The notes beneath the pieces were generated by a model. The model searched no databases. It was not told the origin of the DNA and worked only from the letters and a program-made list of their open reading frames with translations. Made by a program: the position numbers and the translations under genes. DNA of 64,000 nt, from positions 6,954,001 to 7,018,000 of the forward strand of contig CM077673.1 of the NCBI GenBank assembly GCA_039707655.1, given 5' to 3'. Numbering within the stretch: position 1 is the stretch's first letter; each line of letters opens with the position of its first letter. Positions 10,863-23,617 of this stretch are shown here, in pieces. The stretch comes from Elymus sibiricus. Its lineage: Eukaryota; Streptophyta; Magnoliopsida; Poales; Poaceae.

Positions 10863-12279
10863 AAATCTGCGAGTTTTGGCGAGGTCCACGTAACCGCACC
10901 CCGGGCTTCCCCGAACATTCGGACGACCACGACTACCAAAAACCAGTGAATAATAGCATAGAAAACTGGTAGGAATGGACCAAATCTGCGAGTTTTGGCC
11001 AGGTCCCCGTATGCGGACCCCGGGGTTCCCCGGACGTTTGGATCGCCCCGGGACCAAAATTAGTGAGTAATAGCAAAAAAAACTAGCCGGGACACACAAA
11101 ATCTGCTAGTTTTGGCGAGGTCCCCGTAACCGCACCCCGGGCTTCCCCGAACGTTCGGACGACCACGACTACCGAAAAACAGTGAATGATAGCATAGAAA
11201 TCTGGTCAGAATGGACAAAATCTGCGAGTTTGGCAAGGTCCCATAAGCGAACCCCGGAGATCCCCGAACATTTGGATCGCCCCGGGACCCAAAATGAGTG
11301 AGTAATAGCATAGAAAACTGGTAAGAAGGGACCAAATCTACGAGTTTTTGCGAGGTCCCCGTAACCGGACCCCGGGCTTCCCCGAACATTCAGATGACTA
11401 CGACAACCAAAAAAGAGTGAATAATTGCACAGAAAACTGGTAAAATGGACCAAATCTGCGAGTTTTGGCCAGGTCCCCGTATACGGACCCCCGTGTTCCC
11501 GGGACGTTTGGATCGCCCCGGGACCCAAAATTAGTGAGTAATAGCATAGAAAACTGGCCGGGACACAGAAAATCTGCTAGTTTTGGCGAGGTCCCCGTAA
11601 CCGCACCCCGGGCTTCCCCGAACGTTCGGATGACCACAACTACCGAAAAACAGTGAATGATATCATAGAAATCTGGTCAGAATGGACAAAATCTGCGAGT
11701 TTTGGCGAGGTCCCCGTAAGCGGACCCTGGGGTTCCCCGAACATTTGGATCGCCCCGAGACCGAAAATCAATGAGTAATAGCATACAAAACTGGCCGAAA
11801 CGGAAAAAATCTGCGAGTTTTGGCGAGGTCCACGTAACCGCACCCCGGGCTTCCCCGAACGTTCGGATGACCACGACTACCAAAAACCAGTGAATAATAG
11901 CATAGAAAACTGGTAGGAATGGACCAAATCTGCGAGTTTTGGCCAGGTCCCCGTATGCGGACCCCGGGGTTCCCCGGACGTTTGGATCGCCCCGGGACCA
12001 AAATTAGTGAGTAATAGCATAAAAAACTAGCCGGGACACACAAAATCTGCTAGTTTTGGCGAGGTCCCCGTAACCGCACCCCGGGCTTCCCCGAACGTTC
12101 GGATGACCACAACTACCGAAAAACAATGAATGATAGCATAGAAATCTGGTCAGAATGGACAAAATCTGCGAGTTTTGGCGAGGTCCCCGTAAGCGGACCC
12201 TGGGGTTCCCCGAACATTTGGATCGCCCCGAGACCGAAAATCAATGAGTAATAGCATAGAAAACTGGCCGAAACGGAAA
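10863..12279. repeat. HOR copy 9, canonical 12-mer
   Basis: L 10863-11806 plus S 11807-12279. B3 ends in 'gacacaga'. Confidence 0.93.
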
Positions 12280-13696
12280 AAATCTGCGAGTTTTGGCGAG
12301 GTCCACGTAACCGCACCCCGGGCTTCCCCGAACATTCGGACGACCACGACTACCAAAAACCAGTGAATAATAGCATAGAAAACTGGTAGGAATGGACCAA
12401 ATCTGCGAGTTTTGGCCAGGTCCCCGTATGCGGACCCCGGGGTTCCCCGGACGTTTGGATCGCCCCGGGACCAAAATTAGTGAGTAATAGCAAAAAAAAC
12501 TAGCCGGGACACACAAAATCTGCTAGTTTTGGCGAGGTCCCCGTAACCGCACCCCGGGCTTCCCCGAACGTTCGGACGACCACGACTACCGAAAAACAGT
12601 GAATGATAGCATAGAAATCTGGTCAGAATGGACAAAATCTGCGAGTTTGGCAAGGTCCCATAAGCGAACCCCGGAGATCCCCGAACATTTGGATCGCCCC
12701 GGGACCCAAAATGAGTGAGTAATAGCATAGAAAACTGGTAAGAAGGGACCAAATCTACGAGTTTTTGCGAGGTCCCCGTAACCGGACCCCGGGCTTCCCC
12801 GAACATTCAGATGACTACGACAACCAAAAAAGAGTGAATAATTGCACAGAAAACTGGTAAAATGGACCAAATCTGCGAGTTTTGGCCAGGTCCCCGTATA
12901 CGGACCCCCGTGTTCCCGGGACGTTTGGATCGCCCCGGGACCCAAAATTAGTGAGTAATAGCATAGAAAACTGGCCGGGACACAGAAAATCTGCTAGTTT
13001 TGGCGAGGTCCCCGTAACCGCACCCCGGGCTTCCCCGAACGTTCGGATGACCACAACTACCGAAAAACAGTGAATGATATCATAGAAATCTGGTCAGAAT
13101 GGACAAAATCTGCGAGTTTTGGCGAGGTCCCCGTAAGCGGACCCTGGGGTTCCCCGAACATTTGGATCGCCCCGAGACCGAAAATCAATGAGTAATAGCA
13201 TACAAAACTGGCCGAAACGGAAAAAATCTGCGAGTTTTGGCGAGGTCCACGTAACCGCACCCCGGGCTTCCCCGAACGTTCGGATGACCACGACTACCAA
13301 AAACCAGTGAATAATAGCATAGAAAACTGGTAGGAATGGACCAAATCTGCGAGTTTTGGCCAGGTCCCCGTATGCGGACCCCGGGGTTCCCCGGACGTTT
13401 GGATCGCCCCGGGACCAAAATTAGTGAGTAATAGCATAAAAAACTAGCCGGGACACACAAAATCTGCTAGTTTTGGCGAGGTCCCCGTAACCGCACCCCG
13501 GGCTTCCCCGAACGTTCGGATGACCACAACTACCGAAAAACAATGAATGATAGCATAGAAATCTGGTCAGAATGGACAAAATCTGCGAGTTTTGGCGAGG
13601 TCCCCGTAAGCGGACCCTGGGGTTCCCCGAACATTTGGATCGCCCCGAGACCGAAAATCAATGAGTAATAGCATAGAAAACTGGCCGAAACGGAAA
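12280..13696. repeat. HOR copy 10, canonical 12-mer
   Basis: L 12280-13223 plus S 13224-13696. Same haplotype as copy 9. Confidence 0.93.
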
Positions 13697-15113
13697 AAAT
13701 CTGCGAGTTTTGGCGAGGTCCACGTAACCGCACCCCGGGCTTCCCCGAACATTCGGACGACCACGACTACCAAAAACCAGTGAATAATAGCATAGAAAAC
13801 TGGTAGGAATGGACCAAATCTGCGAGTTTTGGCCAGGTCCCCGTATGCGGACCCCGGGGTTCCCCGGACGTTTGGATCGCCCCGGGACCAAAATTAGTGA
13901 GTAATAGCAAAAAAAACTAGCCGGGACACACAAAATCTGCTAGTTTTGGCGAGGTCCCCGTAACCGCACCCCGGGCTTCCCCGAACGTTCGGACGACCAC
14001 GACTACCGAAAAACAGTGAATGATAGCATAGAAATCTGGTCAGAATGGACAAAATCTGCGAGTTTGGCAAGGTCCCATAAGCGAACCCCGGAGATCCCCG
14101 AACATTTGGATCGCCCCGGGACCCAAAATGAGTGAGTAATAGCATAGAAAACTGGTAAGAAGGGACCAAATCTACGAGTTTTTGCGAGGTCCCCGTAACC
14201 GGACCCCGGGCTTCCCCGAACATTCAGATGACTACGACAACCAAAAAAGAGTGAATAATTGCACAGAAAACTGGTAAAATGGACCAAATCTGCGAGTTTT
14301 GGCCAGGTCCCCGTATACGGACCCCCGTGTTCCCGGGACGTTTGGATCGCCCCGGGACCCAAAATTAGTGAGTAATAGCATAGAAAACTGGCCGGGACAC
14401 AGAAAATCTGCTAGTTTTGGCGAGGTCCCCGTAACCGCACCCCGGGCTTCCCCGAACGTTCGGATGACCACAACTACCGAAAAACAGTGAATGATATCAT
14501 AGAAATCTGGTCAGAATGGACAAAATCTGCCAGTTTTGGCGAGGTCCCCGTAAGCGGACCCTGGGGTTCCCCGAACATTTGGATCGCCCCGAGACCGAAA
14601 ATCAATGAGTAATAGCATACAAAACTGGCCGAAACGGAAAAAATCTGCGAGTTTTGGCGAGGTCCACGTAACCGCACCCCGGGCTTCCCCGAACGTTCGG
14701 ATGACCACGACTACCAAAAACCAGTGAATAATAGCATAGAAAACTGGTAGGAATGGACCAAATCTGCGAGTTTTGGCCAGGTCCCCGTATGCGGACCCCG
14801 GGGTTCCCCGGACGTTTGGATCGCCCCGGGACCAAAATTAGTGAGTAATAGCATAAAAAACTAGCCGGGACACACAAAATCTGCTAGTTTTGGCGAGGTC
14901 CCCGTAACCGCACCCCGGGCTTCCCCGAACGTTCGGATGACCACAACTACCGAAAAACAATGAATGATAGCATAGAAATCTGGTCAGAATGGACAAAATC
15001 TGCGAGTTTTGGCGAGGTCCCCGTAAGCGGACCCTGGGGTTCCCCGAACATTTGGATCGCCCCGAGACCGAAAATCAATGAGTAATAGCATAGAAAACTG
15101 GCCGAAACGGAAA
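13697..15113. repeat. HOR copy 11, canonical 12-mer
   Basis: L 13697-14640 plus S 14641-15113. Its B4' carries 'ctgccag' (c at 14531), shared only with copy 12 exactly 1417 bp on. Confidence 0.93.
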
Positions 15114-16530
15114 AAATCTGTGAGTTTTGGCGAGGTCCACGTAACCGCACCCCGGGCTTCCCCGAACATTCGGACGACCACGACTACCAAAAACCAGTGA
15201 ATAATAGCATAGAAAACTGGTAGGAATGGACCAAATCTGCGAGTTTTGGCCAGGTCCCCGTATGCGGACCCCGGGGTTCCCCGGACGTTTGGATCGCCCC
15301 GGGACCAAAATTAGTGAGTAATAGCAAAAAAAACTAGCCGGGACACACAAAATCTGCTAGTTTTGGCGAGGTCCCCGTAACCGCACCCCGGGCTTCCCCG
15401 AACGTTCGGACGACCACGACTACCGAAAAACAGTGAATGATAGCATAGAAATCTGGTCAGAATGGACAAAATCTGCGAGTTTGGCAAGGTCCCATAAGCG
15501 AACCCCGGAGATCCCCGAACATTTGGATCGCCCCGGGACCCAAAATGAGTGAGTAATAGCATAGAAAACTGGTAAGAAGGGACCAAATCTACGAGTTTTT
15601 GCGAGGTCCCCGTAACCGGACCCCGGGCTTCCCCGAACATTCAGATGACTACGACAACCAAAAAAGAGTGAATAATTGCACAGAAAACTGGTAAAATGGA
15701 CCAAATCTGCGAGTTTTGGCCAGGTCCCCGTATACGGACCCCCGTGTTCCCGGGGCGTTTGGATCGCCCCGGGACCCAAAATTAGTGAGTAATAGCATAG
15801 AAAACTGGCCGGGACACAGAAAATCTGCTAGTTTTGGCGAGGTCCCCGTAACCGCACCCCGGGCTTCCCCGAACGTTCGGATGACCACAACTACCGAAAA
15901 ACAGTGAATGATATCATAGAAATCTGGTCAGAATGGACAAAATCTGCCAGTTTTGGCGAGGTCCCCGTAAGCGGACCCTGGGGTTCCCCGAACATTTGGA
16001 TCGCCCCGAGACCGAAAATCAATGAGTAATAGCATACAAAACTGGCCGAAACGGAAAAAATCTGCGAGTTTTGGCGAGGTCCACGTAACCGCACCCCGGG
16101 CTTCCCCGAACGTTCGGATGACCACGACTACCAAAAACCAGTGAATAATAGCATAGAAAACTGGTAGGAATGGACCAAATCTGCGAGTTTTGGCCAGGTC
16201 CCCGTATGCGGACCCCGGGGTTCCCCGGACGTTTGGATCGCCCCGGGACCAAAATTAGTGAGTAATAGCATAAAAAACTAGCCGGGACACACAAAATCTG
16301 CTAGTTTTGGCGAGGTCCCCGTAACCGCACCCCGGGCTTCCCCGAACGTTCGGATGACCACAACTACCGAAAAACAATGAATGATAGCATAGAAATCTGG
16401 TCAGAATGGACAAAATCTGCGAGTTTTGGCGAGGTCCCCGTAAGCGGACCCTGGGGTTCCCCGAACATTTGGATCGCCCCGAGACCGAAAATCAATGAGT
16501 AATAGCATAGAAAACTGGCCGAAACGGAAA
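15114..16530. repeat. HOR copy 12, canonical 12-mer
   Basis: L 15114-16057 plus S 16058-16530. It shares 'ctgccag' (15948) with copy 11 and 'ctgtgag' (t at 15121) with copy 13 (16538). A private 'cggggcg' lies in B3 near 15755. Confidence 0.93.
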
Positions 16531-17947
16531 AAATCTGTGAGTTTTGGCGAGGTCCACGTAACCGCACCCCGGGCTTCCCCGAACATTCGGACGACCACGA
16601 CTACCAAAAACCAGTGAATAATAGCATAGAAAACTGGTAGGAATGGACCAAATCTGCGAGTTTTGGCCAGGTCCCCGTATGCGGACCCCGGGGTTCCCCG
16701 GACGTTTGGATCGCCCCGGGACCAAAATTAGTGAGTAATAGCAAAAAAAACTAGCCGGGACACACAAAATCTGCTAGTTTTGGCGAGGTCCCCGTAACCG
16801 CACCCCGGGCTTCCCCGAACGTTCGGACGACCACGACTACCGAAAAACAGTGAATGATAGCATAGAAATCTGGTCAGAATGGACAAAATCTGCGAGTTTG
16901 GCAAGGTCCCATAAGCGAACCCCGGAGATCCCCGAACATTTGGATCGCCCCGGGACCCAAAATGAGTGAGTAATAGCATAGAAAACTGGTAAGAAGGGAC
17001 CAAATCTACGAGTTTTTGCGAGGTCCCCGTAACCGGACCCCGGGCTTCCCCGAACATTCAGATGACTACGACAACCAAAAAAGAGTGAATAATTGCACAG
17101 AAAACTGGTAAAATGGACCAAATCTGCGAGTTTTGGCCAGGTCCCCGTATACGGACCCCCGTGTTCCCGGGACGTTTGGATCGCCCCGGGACCCAAAATT
17201 AGTGAGTAATAGCATAGAAAACTGGCCGGGACACAGAAAATCTGCTAGTTTTGGCGAGGTCCCCGTAACCGCACCCCGGGCTTCCCCGAACGTTCGGATG
17301 ACCACAACTACCGAAAAACAGTGAATGATATCATAGAAATCTGGTCAGAATGGACAAAATCTGCGAGTTTTGGCGAGGTCCCCGTAAGCGGACCCTGGGG
17401 TTCCCCGAACATTTGGATCGCCCCGAGACCGAAAATCAATGAGTAATAGCATACAAAACTGGCCGAAACGGAAAAAATCTGCGAGTTATGGCGAGGTCCA
17501 CGTAACCGCACCCCGGGCTTCCCCGAACGTTCGGATGACCACGACTACCAAAAACCAGTGAATAATAGCATAGAAAACTGGTAGGAATGGACCAAATCTG
17601 CGAGTTTTGGCCAGGTCCCCGTATGCGGACCCCGGGGTTCCCCGGACGTTTGGATCGCCCCGGGACCAAAATTAGTGAGTAATAGCATAAAAAACTAGCC
17701 GGGACACACAAAATCTGCTAGTTTTGGCGAGGTCCCCGTAACCGCACCCCGGGCTTCCCCGAACGTTCGGATGACCACAACTACCGAAAAACAATGAATG
17801 ATAGCATAGAAATCTGGTCAGAATGGACAAAATCTGCGAGTTTTGGCGAGGTCCCCGTAAGCGGACCCTGGGGTTCCCCGAACATTTGGATCGCCCCGAG
17901 ACCGAAAATCAATGAGTAATAGCATAGAAAACTGGCCGAAACGGAAA
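16531..17947. repeat. HOR copy 13, canonical 12-mer
   Basis: L 16531-17474 plus S 17475-17947. It opens with 'ctgtgag' (16538). Its S opens with 'gagttatgg' (a at 17488), shared with copy 14. Confidence 0.93.
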
Positions 17948-19364
17948 AAATCTGCGAGTTTTGGCGAGGTCCACGTAACCGCACCCCGGGCTTCCCCGAA
18001 CATTCGGACGACCACGACTACCAAAAACCAGTGAATAATAGCATAGAAAACTGGTAGGAATGGACCAAATCTGCGAGGTTTGGCCAGGTCCCCGTATGCG
18101 GACCCCGGGGTTCCCCGGACGTTTGGATCGCCCCGGGACCAAAATTAGTGAGTAATAGCAAAAAAAACTAGCCGGGACACACAAAATCTGCTAGTTTTGG
18201 CGAGGTCCCCGTAACCGCACCCCGGGCTTCCCCGAACGTTCGGACGACCACGACTACCGAAAAACAGTGAATGATAGCATAGAAATCTGGTCAGAATGGA
18301 CAAAATCTGCGAGTTTGGCAAGGTCCCATAAGCGAACCCCGGAGATCCCCGAACATTTGGATCGCCCCGGGACCCAAAATGAGTGAGTAATAGCATAGAA
18401 AACTGGTAAGAAGGGACCAAATCTACGAGTTTTTGCGAGGTCCCCGTAACCGCACCCCGGGCTTCCCCGAACATTCAGATGACTACGACAACCAAAAAAG
18501 AGTGAATAATTGCACAGAAAACTGGTAAAATGGACCAAATCTGCGAGTTTTGGCCAGGTCCCCGTATACGGACCCCCGTGTTCCCGGGACGTTTGGATCG
18601 CCCCGGGACCCAAAATTAGTGAGTAATAGCATAGAAAACTGGCCGGGACACAGAAAATCTGCTAGTTTTGGCGAGGTCCCCGTAACCGCACCCCGGGCTT
18701 CCCCGAACGTTCGGATGACCACAACTACCGAAAAACAGTGAATGATATCATAGAAATCTGGTCAGAATGGACAAAATCTGCGAGTTTTGGCGAGGTCCCC
18801 GTAAGCGGACCCTGGGGTTCCCCGAACATTTGGATCGCCCCGAGACCGAAAATCAATGAGTAATAGCATACAAAACTGGCCGAAACGGAAAAAATCTGCG
18901 AGTTATGGCGAGGTCCACGTAACCGCACCCCGGGCTTCCCCGAACGTTCGGATGACCACGACTACCAAAAACCAGTGAATAATAGCATAGAAAACTGGTA
19001 GGAATGGACCAAATCTGCGAGTTTTGGCCAGGTCCCCGTATGCGGACCCCGGGGTTCCCCGGACGTTTGGATCGCCCCGGGACCAAAATTAGTGAGTAAT
19101 AGCATAAAAAACTAGCCGGGACACACAAAATCTGCTAGTTTTGGCGAGGTCCCCGTAACCGCACCCCGGGCTTCCCCGAACGTTCGGATGACCACAACTA
19201 CCGAAAAACAATGAATGATAGCATAGAAATCTGGTCAGAATGGACAAAATCTGCGAGTTTTGGCGAGGTCCCCGTAAGCGGACCCTGGGGTTCCCCGAAC
19301 ATTTGGATCGCCCCGAGACCGAAAATCAATGAGTAATAGCATAGAAAACTGGCCGAAACGGAAA
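17948..19364. repeat. HOR copy 14, canonical 12-mer
   Basis: L 17948-18891 plus S 18892-19364. It is the first copy with 'accgcacc' in A3, shares 'gagttatgg' (18905) with copy 13, and has a private 'gcgaggtttgg' near 18078. Confidence 0.93.
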
Positions 19365-20781
19365 AAATCTGCGAGTTTTGGCGAGGTCCACGTAACCGCA
19401 CCCCGGGCTTCCCCGAACATTCGGACGACCACGACTACCAAAAACCAGTGAATAATAGCATAGAAAACTGGTAGGAATGGACCAAATCTGCGAGTTTTGG
19501 CCAGGTCCCCGTATGCGGACCCCGGGGTTCCCCGGACGTTTGGATCGCCCCGGGACCAAAATTAGTGAGTAATAGCAAAAAAAACTAGCCGGGACACACA
19601 AAATCTGCTAGTTTTGGCGAGGTCCCCGTAACCGCACCCCGGGCTTCCCCGAACGTTCGGACGACCACGACTACCGAAAAACAGTGAATGATAGCATAGA
19701 AATCTGGTCAGAATGGACAAAATCTGCGAGTTTGGCAAGGTCCCATAAGCGAACCCCGGAGATCCCCGAACATTTGGATCGCCCCGGGACCCAAAATGAG
19801 TGAGTAATAGCATAGAAAACTGGTAAGAAGGGACCAAATCTACGAGTTTTTGCGAGGTCCCCGTAACCGCACCCCGGGCTTCCCCGAACATTCAGATGAC
19901 TACGACAACCAAAAAAGAGTGAATAATTGCACAGAAAACTGGTAAAATGGACCAAATCTGCGAGTTTTGGCCAGGTCCCCGTATACGGACCCCCGTGTTC
20001 CCGGGACGTTTGGATCGCCCCGGGACCCAAAATTAGTGAGTAATAGCATAGAAAACTGGCCGGGACACAGAAAATCTGCTAGTTTTGGCGAGGTCCCCGT
20101 AACCGCACCCCGGGCTTCCCCGAACGTTCGGATGACCACAACTACCGAAAAACAGTGAATGATATCATAGAAATCTGGTCAGAATGGACAAAATCTGCGA
20201 GTTTTGGCGAGGTCCCCGTAAGCGGACCCTGGGGTTCCCCGAACATTTGGATCGCCCCGAGACCGAAAATCAATGAGTAATAGCATACAAAACTGGCCGA
20301 AACGGAAAAAATCTGCGAGTTTTGGCGAGGTCCACGTAACCGCACCCCGGGCTTCCCCGAACGTTCGGATGACCACGACTACCAAAAACCAGTGAATAAT
20401 AGCATAGAAAACTGGTAGGAATGGACCAAATCTGCGAGTTTTGGCCAGGTCCCCGTATGCGGACCCCGGGGTTCCCCGGACGTTTGGATCGCCCCGGGAC
20501 CAAAATTAGTGAGTAATAGCATAAAAAACTAGCCGGGACACACAAAATCTGCTAGTTTTGGCGAGGTCCCCGTAACCGCACCCCGGGCTTCCCCGAACGT
20601 TCGGATGACCACAACTACCGAAAAACAATGAATGATAGCATAGAAATCTGGTCAGAATGGACAAAATCTGCGAGTTTTGGCGAGGTCCCCGTAAGCGGAC
20701 CCTGGGGTTCCCCGAACATTTGGATCGCCCCGAGACCGAAAATCAATGAGTAATAGCATAGAAAACTGGCCGAAACGGAAA
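19365..20781. repeat. HOR copy 15, canonical 12-mer
   Basis: L 19365-20308 plus S 20309-20781. A3 has 'accgcacc'; B3 ends in 'gacacaga'. Confidence 0.93.
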
Positions 20782-22198
20782 AAATCTGCGAGTTTTGGCG
20801 AGGTCCACGTAACCGCACCCCGGGCTTCCCCGAACATTCGGACGACCACGACTACCAAAAACCAGTGAATAATAGCATAGAAAACTGGTAGGAATGGACC
20901 AAATCTGCGAGTTTTGGCCAGGTCCCCGTATGCGGACCCCGGGGTTCCCCGGACGTTTGGATCGCCCCGGGACCAAAATTAGTGAGTAATAGCAAAAAAA
21001 ACTAGCCGGGACACACAAAATCTGCTAGTTTTGGCGAGGTCCCCGTAACCGCACCCCGGGCTTCCCCGAACGTTCGGACGACCACGACTACCGAAAAACA
21101 GTGAATGATAGCATAGAAATCTGGTCAGAATGGACAAAATCTGCGAGTTTGGCAAGGTCCCATAAGCGAACCCCGGAGATCCCCGAACATTTGGATCGCC
21201 CCGGGACCCAAAATGAGTGAGTAATAGCATAGAAAACTGGTAAGAAGGGACCAAATCTACGAGTTTTTGCGAGGTCCCCGTAACCGCACCCCGGGCTTCC
21301 CCGAACATTCAGATGACTACGACAACCAAAAAAGAGTGAATAATTGCACAGAAAACTGGTAAAATGGACCAAATCTGCGAGTTTTGGCCAGGTCCCCGTA
21401 TACGGACCCCCGTGTTCCCGGGACGTTTGGATCGCCCCGGGACCCAAAATTAGTGAGTAATAGCATAGAAAACTGGCCGGGACACAGAAAATCTGCTAGT
21501 TTTGGCGAGGTCCCCGTAACCGCACCCCGGGCTTCCCCGAACGTTCGGATGACCACAACTACCGAAAAACAGTGAATGATATCATAGAAATCTGGTCAGA
21601 ATGGACAAAATCTGCGAGTTTTGGCGAGGTCCCCGTAAGCGGACCCTGGGGTTCCCCGAACATTTGGATCGCCCCGAGACCGAAAATCAATGAGTAATAG
21701 CATACAAAACTGGCCGAAACGGAAAAAATCTGCGAGTTTTGGCGAGGTCCACGTAACCGCACCCCGGGCTTCCCCGAACGTTCGGATGACCACGACTACC
21801 AAAAACCAGTGAATAATAGCATAGAAAACTGGTAGGAATGGACCAAATCTGCGAGTTTTGGCCAGGTCCCCGTATGCGGACCCCGGGGTTCCCCGGACGT
21901 TTGGATCGCCCCGGGACCAAAATTAGTGAGTAATAGCATAAAAAACTAGCCGGGACACACAAAATCTGCTAGTTTTGGCGAGGTCCCCGTAACCGCACCC
22001 CGGGCTTCCCCGAACGTTCGGATGACCACAACTACCGAAAAACAATGAATGATAGCATAGAAATCTGGTCAGAATGGACAAAATCTGCGAGTTTTGGCGA
22101 GGTCCCCGTAAGCGGACCCTGGGGTTCCCCGAACATTTGGATCGCCCCGAGACCGAAAATCAATGAGTAATAGCATAGAAAACTGGCCGAAACGGAAA
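20782..22198. repeat. HOR copy 16, canonical 12-mer
   Basis: L 20782-21725 plus S 21726-22198. Same haplotype as copy 15. Confidence 0.93.
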
Positions 22199-23617
22199 AA
22201 ATCTGCGACTTTTGGCGAGGTCCACGTAACCGCACCCCGGGCTTCCCCGAACATTCGGACGACCACGACTACCAAAAACCAGTGAATAATAGCATAGAAA
22301 ACTGGTAGGAATGGACCAAATCTGCGAGTTTTGGCCAGGTCCCCGTATGCGGACCCCGGGGTTCCCCGGACGTTTGGATCGCCCCGGGACCAAAATTAGT
22401 GAGTAATAGCAAAAAAAACTAGCCGGGACACACAAAATCTGCTAGTTTTGGCGAGGTCCCCGTAACCGCACCCCGGGCTTCCCCGAACGTTCGGACGACC
22501 ACGACTACCGAAAAACAGTGAATGATAGCATAGAAATCTGGTCAGAATGGACAAAATCTGCGAGTTTTGGCGAGGTCCCCGTAAGCGGACCCTGGGGTTC
22601 CCCGAACATTTGGATCGCCCCGGGACCCAAAATGAGTGAGTAATAGCATAGAAAACTGGTAAGAAGGGACCAAATCTACGAGTTTTTGCGAGGTCCCCGT
22701 AACCGCACCCCGGGCTTCCCCGAACATTCAGATGACTACGACAACCAAAAAAGAGTGAATAATTGCACAGAAAACTGGTAAAATGGACCAAATCTGCGAG
22801 TTTTGGCCAGGTCCCCGTATACGGACCCCCGTGTTCCCGGGACGTTTGGATCGCCCCGGGACCCAAAATTAGTGAGTAATAGCATAGAAAACTGGCCGGG
22901 ACACAGAAAATCTGCTAGTTTTGGCGAGGTCCCCGTAACCGCACCCCGGGCTTCCCCGAACGTTCGGATGACCACAACTACCGAAAAACAGTGAATGATA
23001 TCATAGAAATCTGGTCAGAATGGACAAAATCTGCGAGTTTTGGCGAGGTCCCCGTAAGCGGACCCTGGGGTTCCCCGAACATTTGGATCGCCCCGAGACC
23101 GAAAATCAATGAGTAATAGCATACAAAACTGGCCGAAACGGAAAAAATCTGCGAGTTTTGGCGAGGTCCACGTAACCGCACCCCGGGCTTCCCCGAACGT
23201 TCGGATGACCACGACTACCAAAAACCAGTGAATAATAGCATAGAAAACTGGTAGGAATGGACCAAATCTGCGAGTTTTGGCCAGGTCCCCGTATGCGGAC
23301 CCCGGGGTTCCCCGGACGTTTGGATCGCCCCGGGACCAAAATTAGTGAGTAATAGCATAAAAAACTAGCCGGGACACACAAAATCTGCTAGTTTTGGCGA
23401 GGTCCCCGTAACCGCACCCCGGGCTTCCCCGAACGTTCGGATGACCACAACTACCGAAAAACAATGAATGATAGCATAGAAATCTGGTCAGAATGGACAA
23501 AATCTGCGAGTTTTGGCGAGGTCCCCGTAAGCGGACCCTGGGGTTCCCCGAACATTTGGATCGCCCCGAGACCGAAAATCAATGAGTAATAGCATAGAAA
23601 ACTGGCCGAAACGGAAA
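22199..23617. repeat. HOR copy 17, 12-mer with chimeric B2 (1419 bp)
   Basis: L 22199-23144 is 946 bp because its fourth monomer is a B4/B2 chimera. S is 23145-23617. A1 opens with 'ctgcgactttt', a variant that recurs in later copies to about 37 kb. Confidence 0.92.
22554..22671. repeat. B4/B2 chimeric monomer
   Basis: The monomer begins as B4 ('gttttggcgagg', 'taagcggaccctggggttcc') and ends as B2 ('cgggacccaaaatgagtgag', 'aagaaggg'). The switch lies in the shared stretch before 'gccccggg'. It is 118 bp where B2 should be 116 bp, which explains the 1419 bp copy. Confidence 0.9.
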
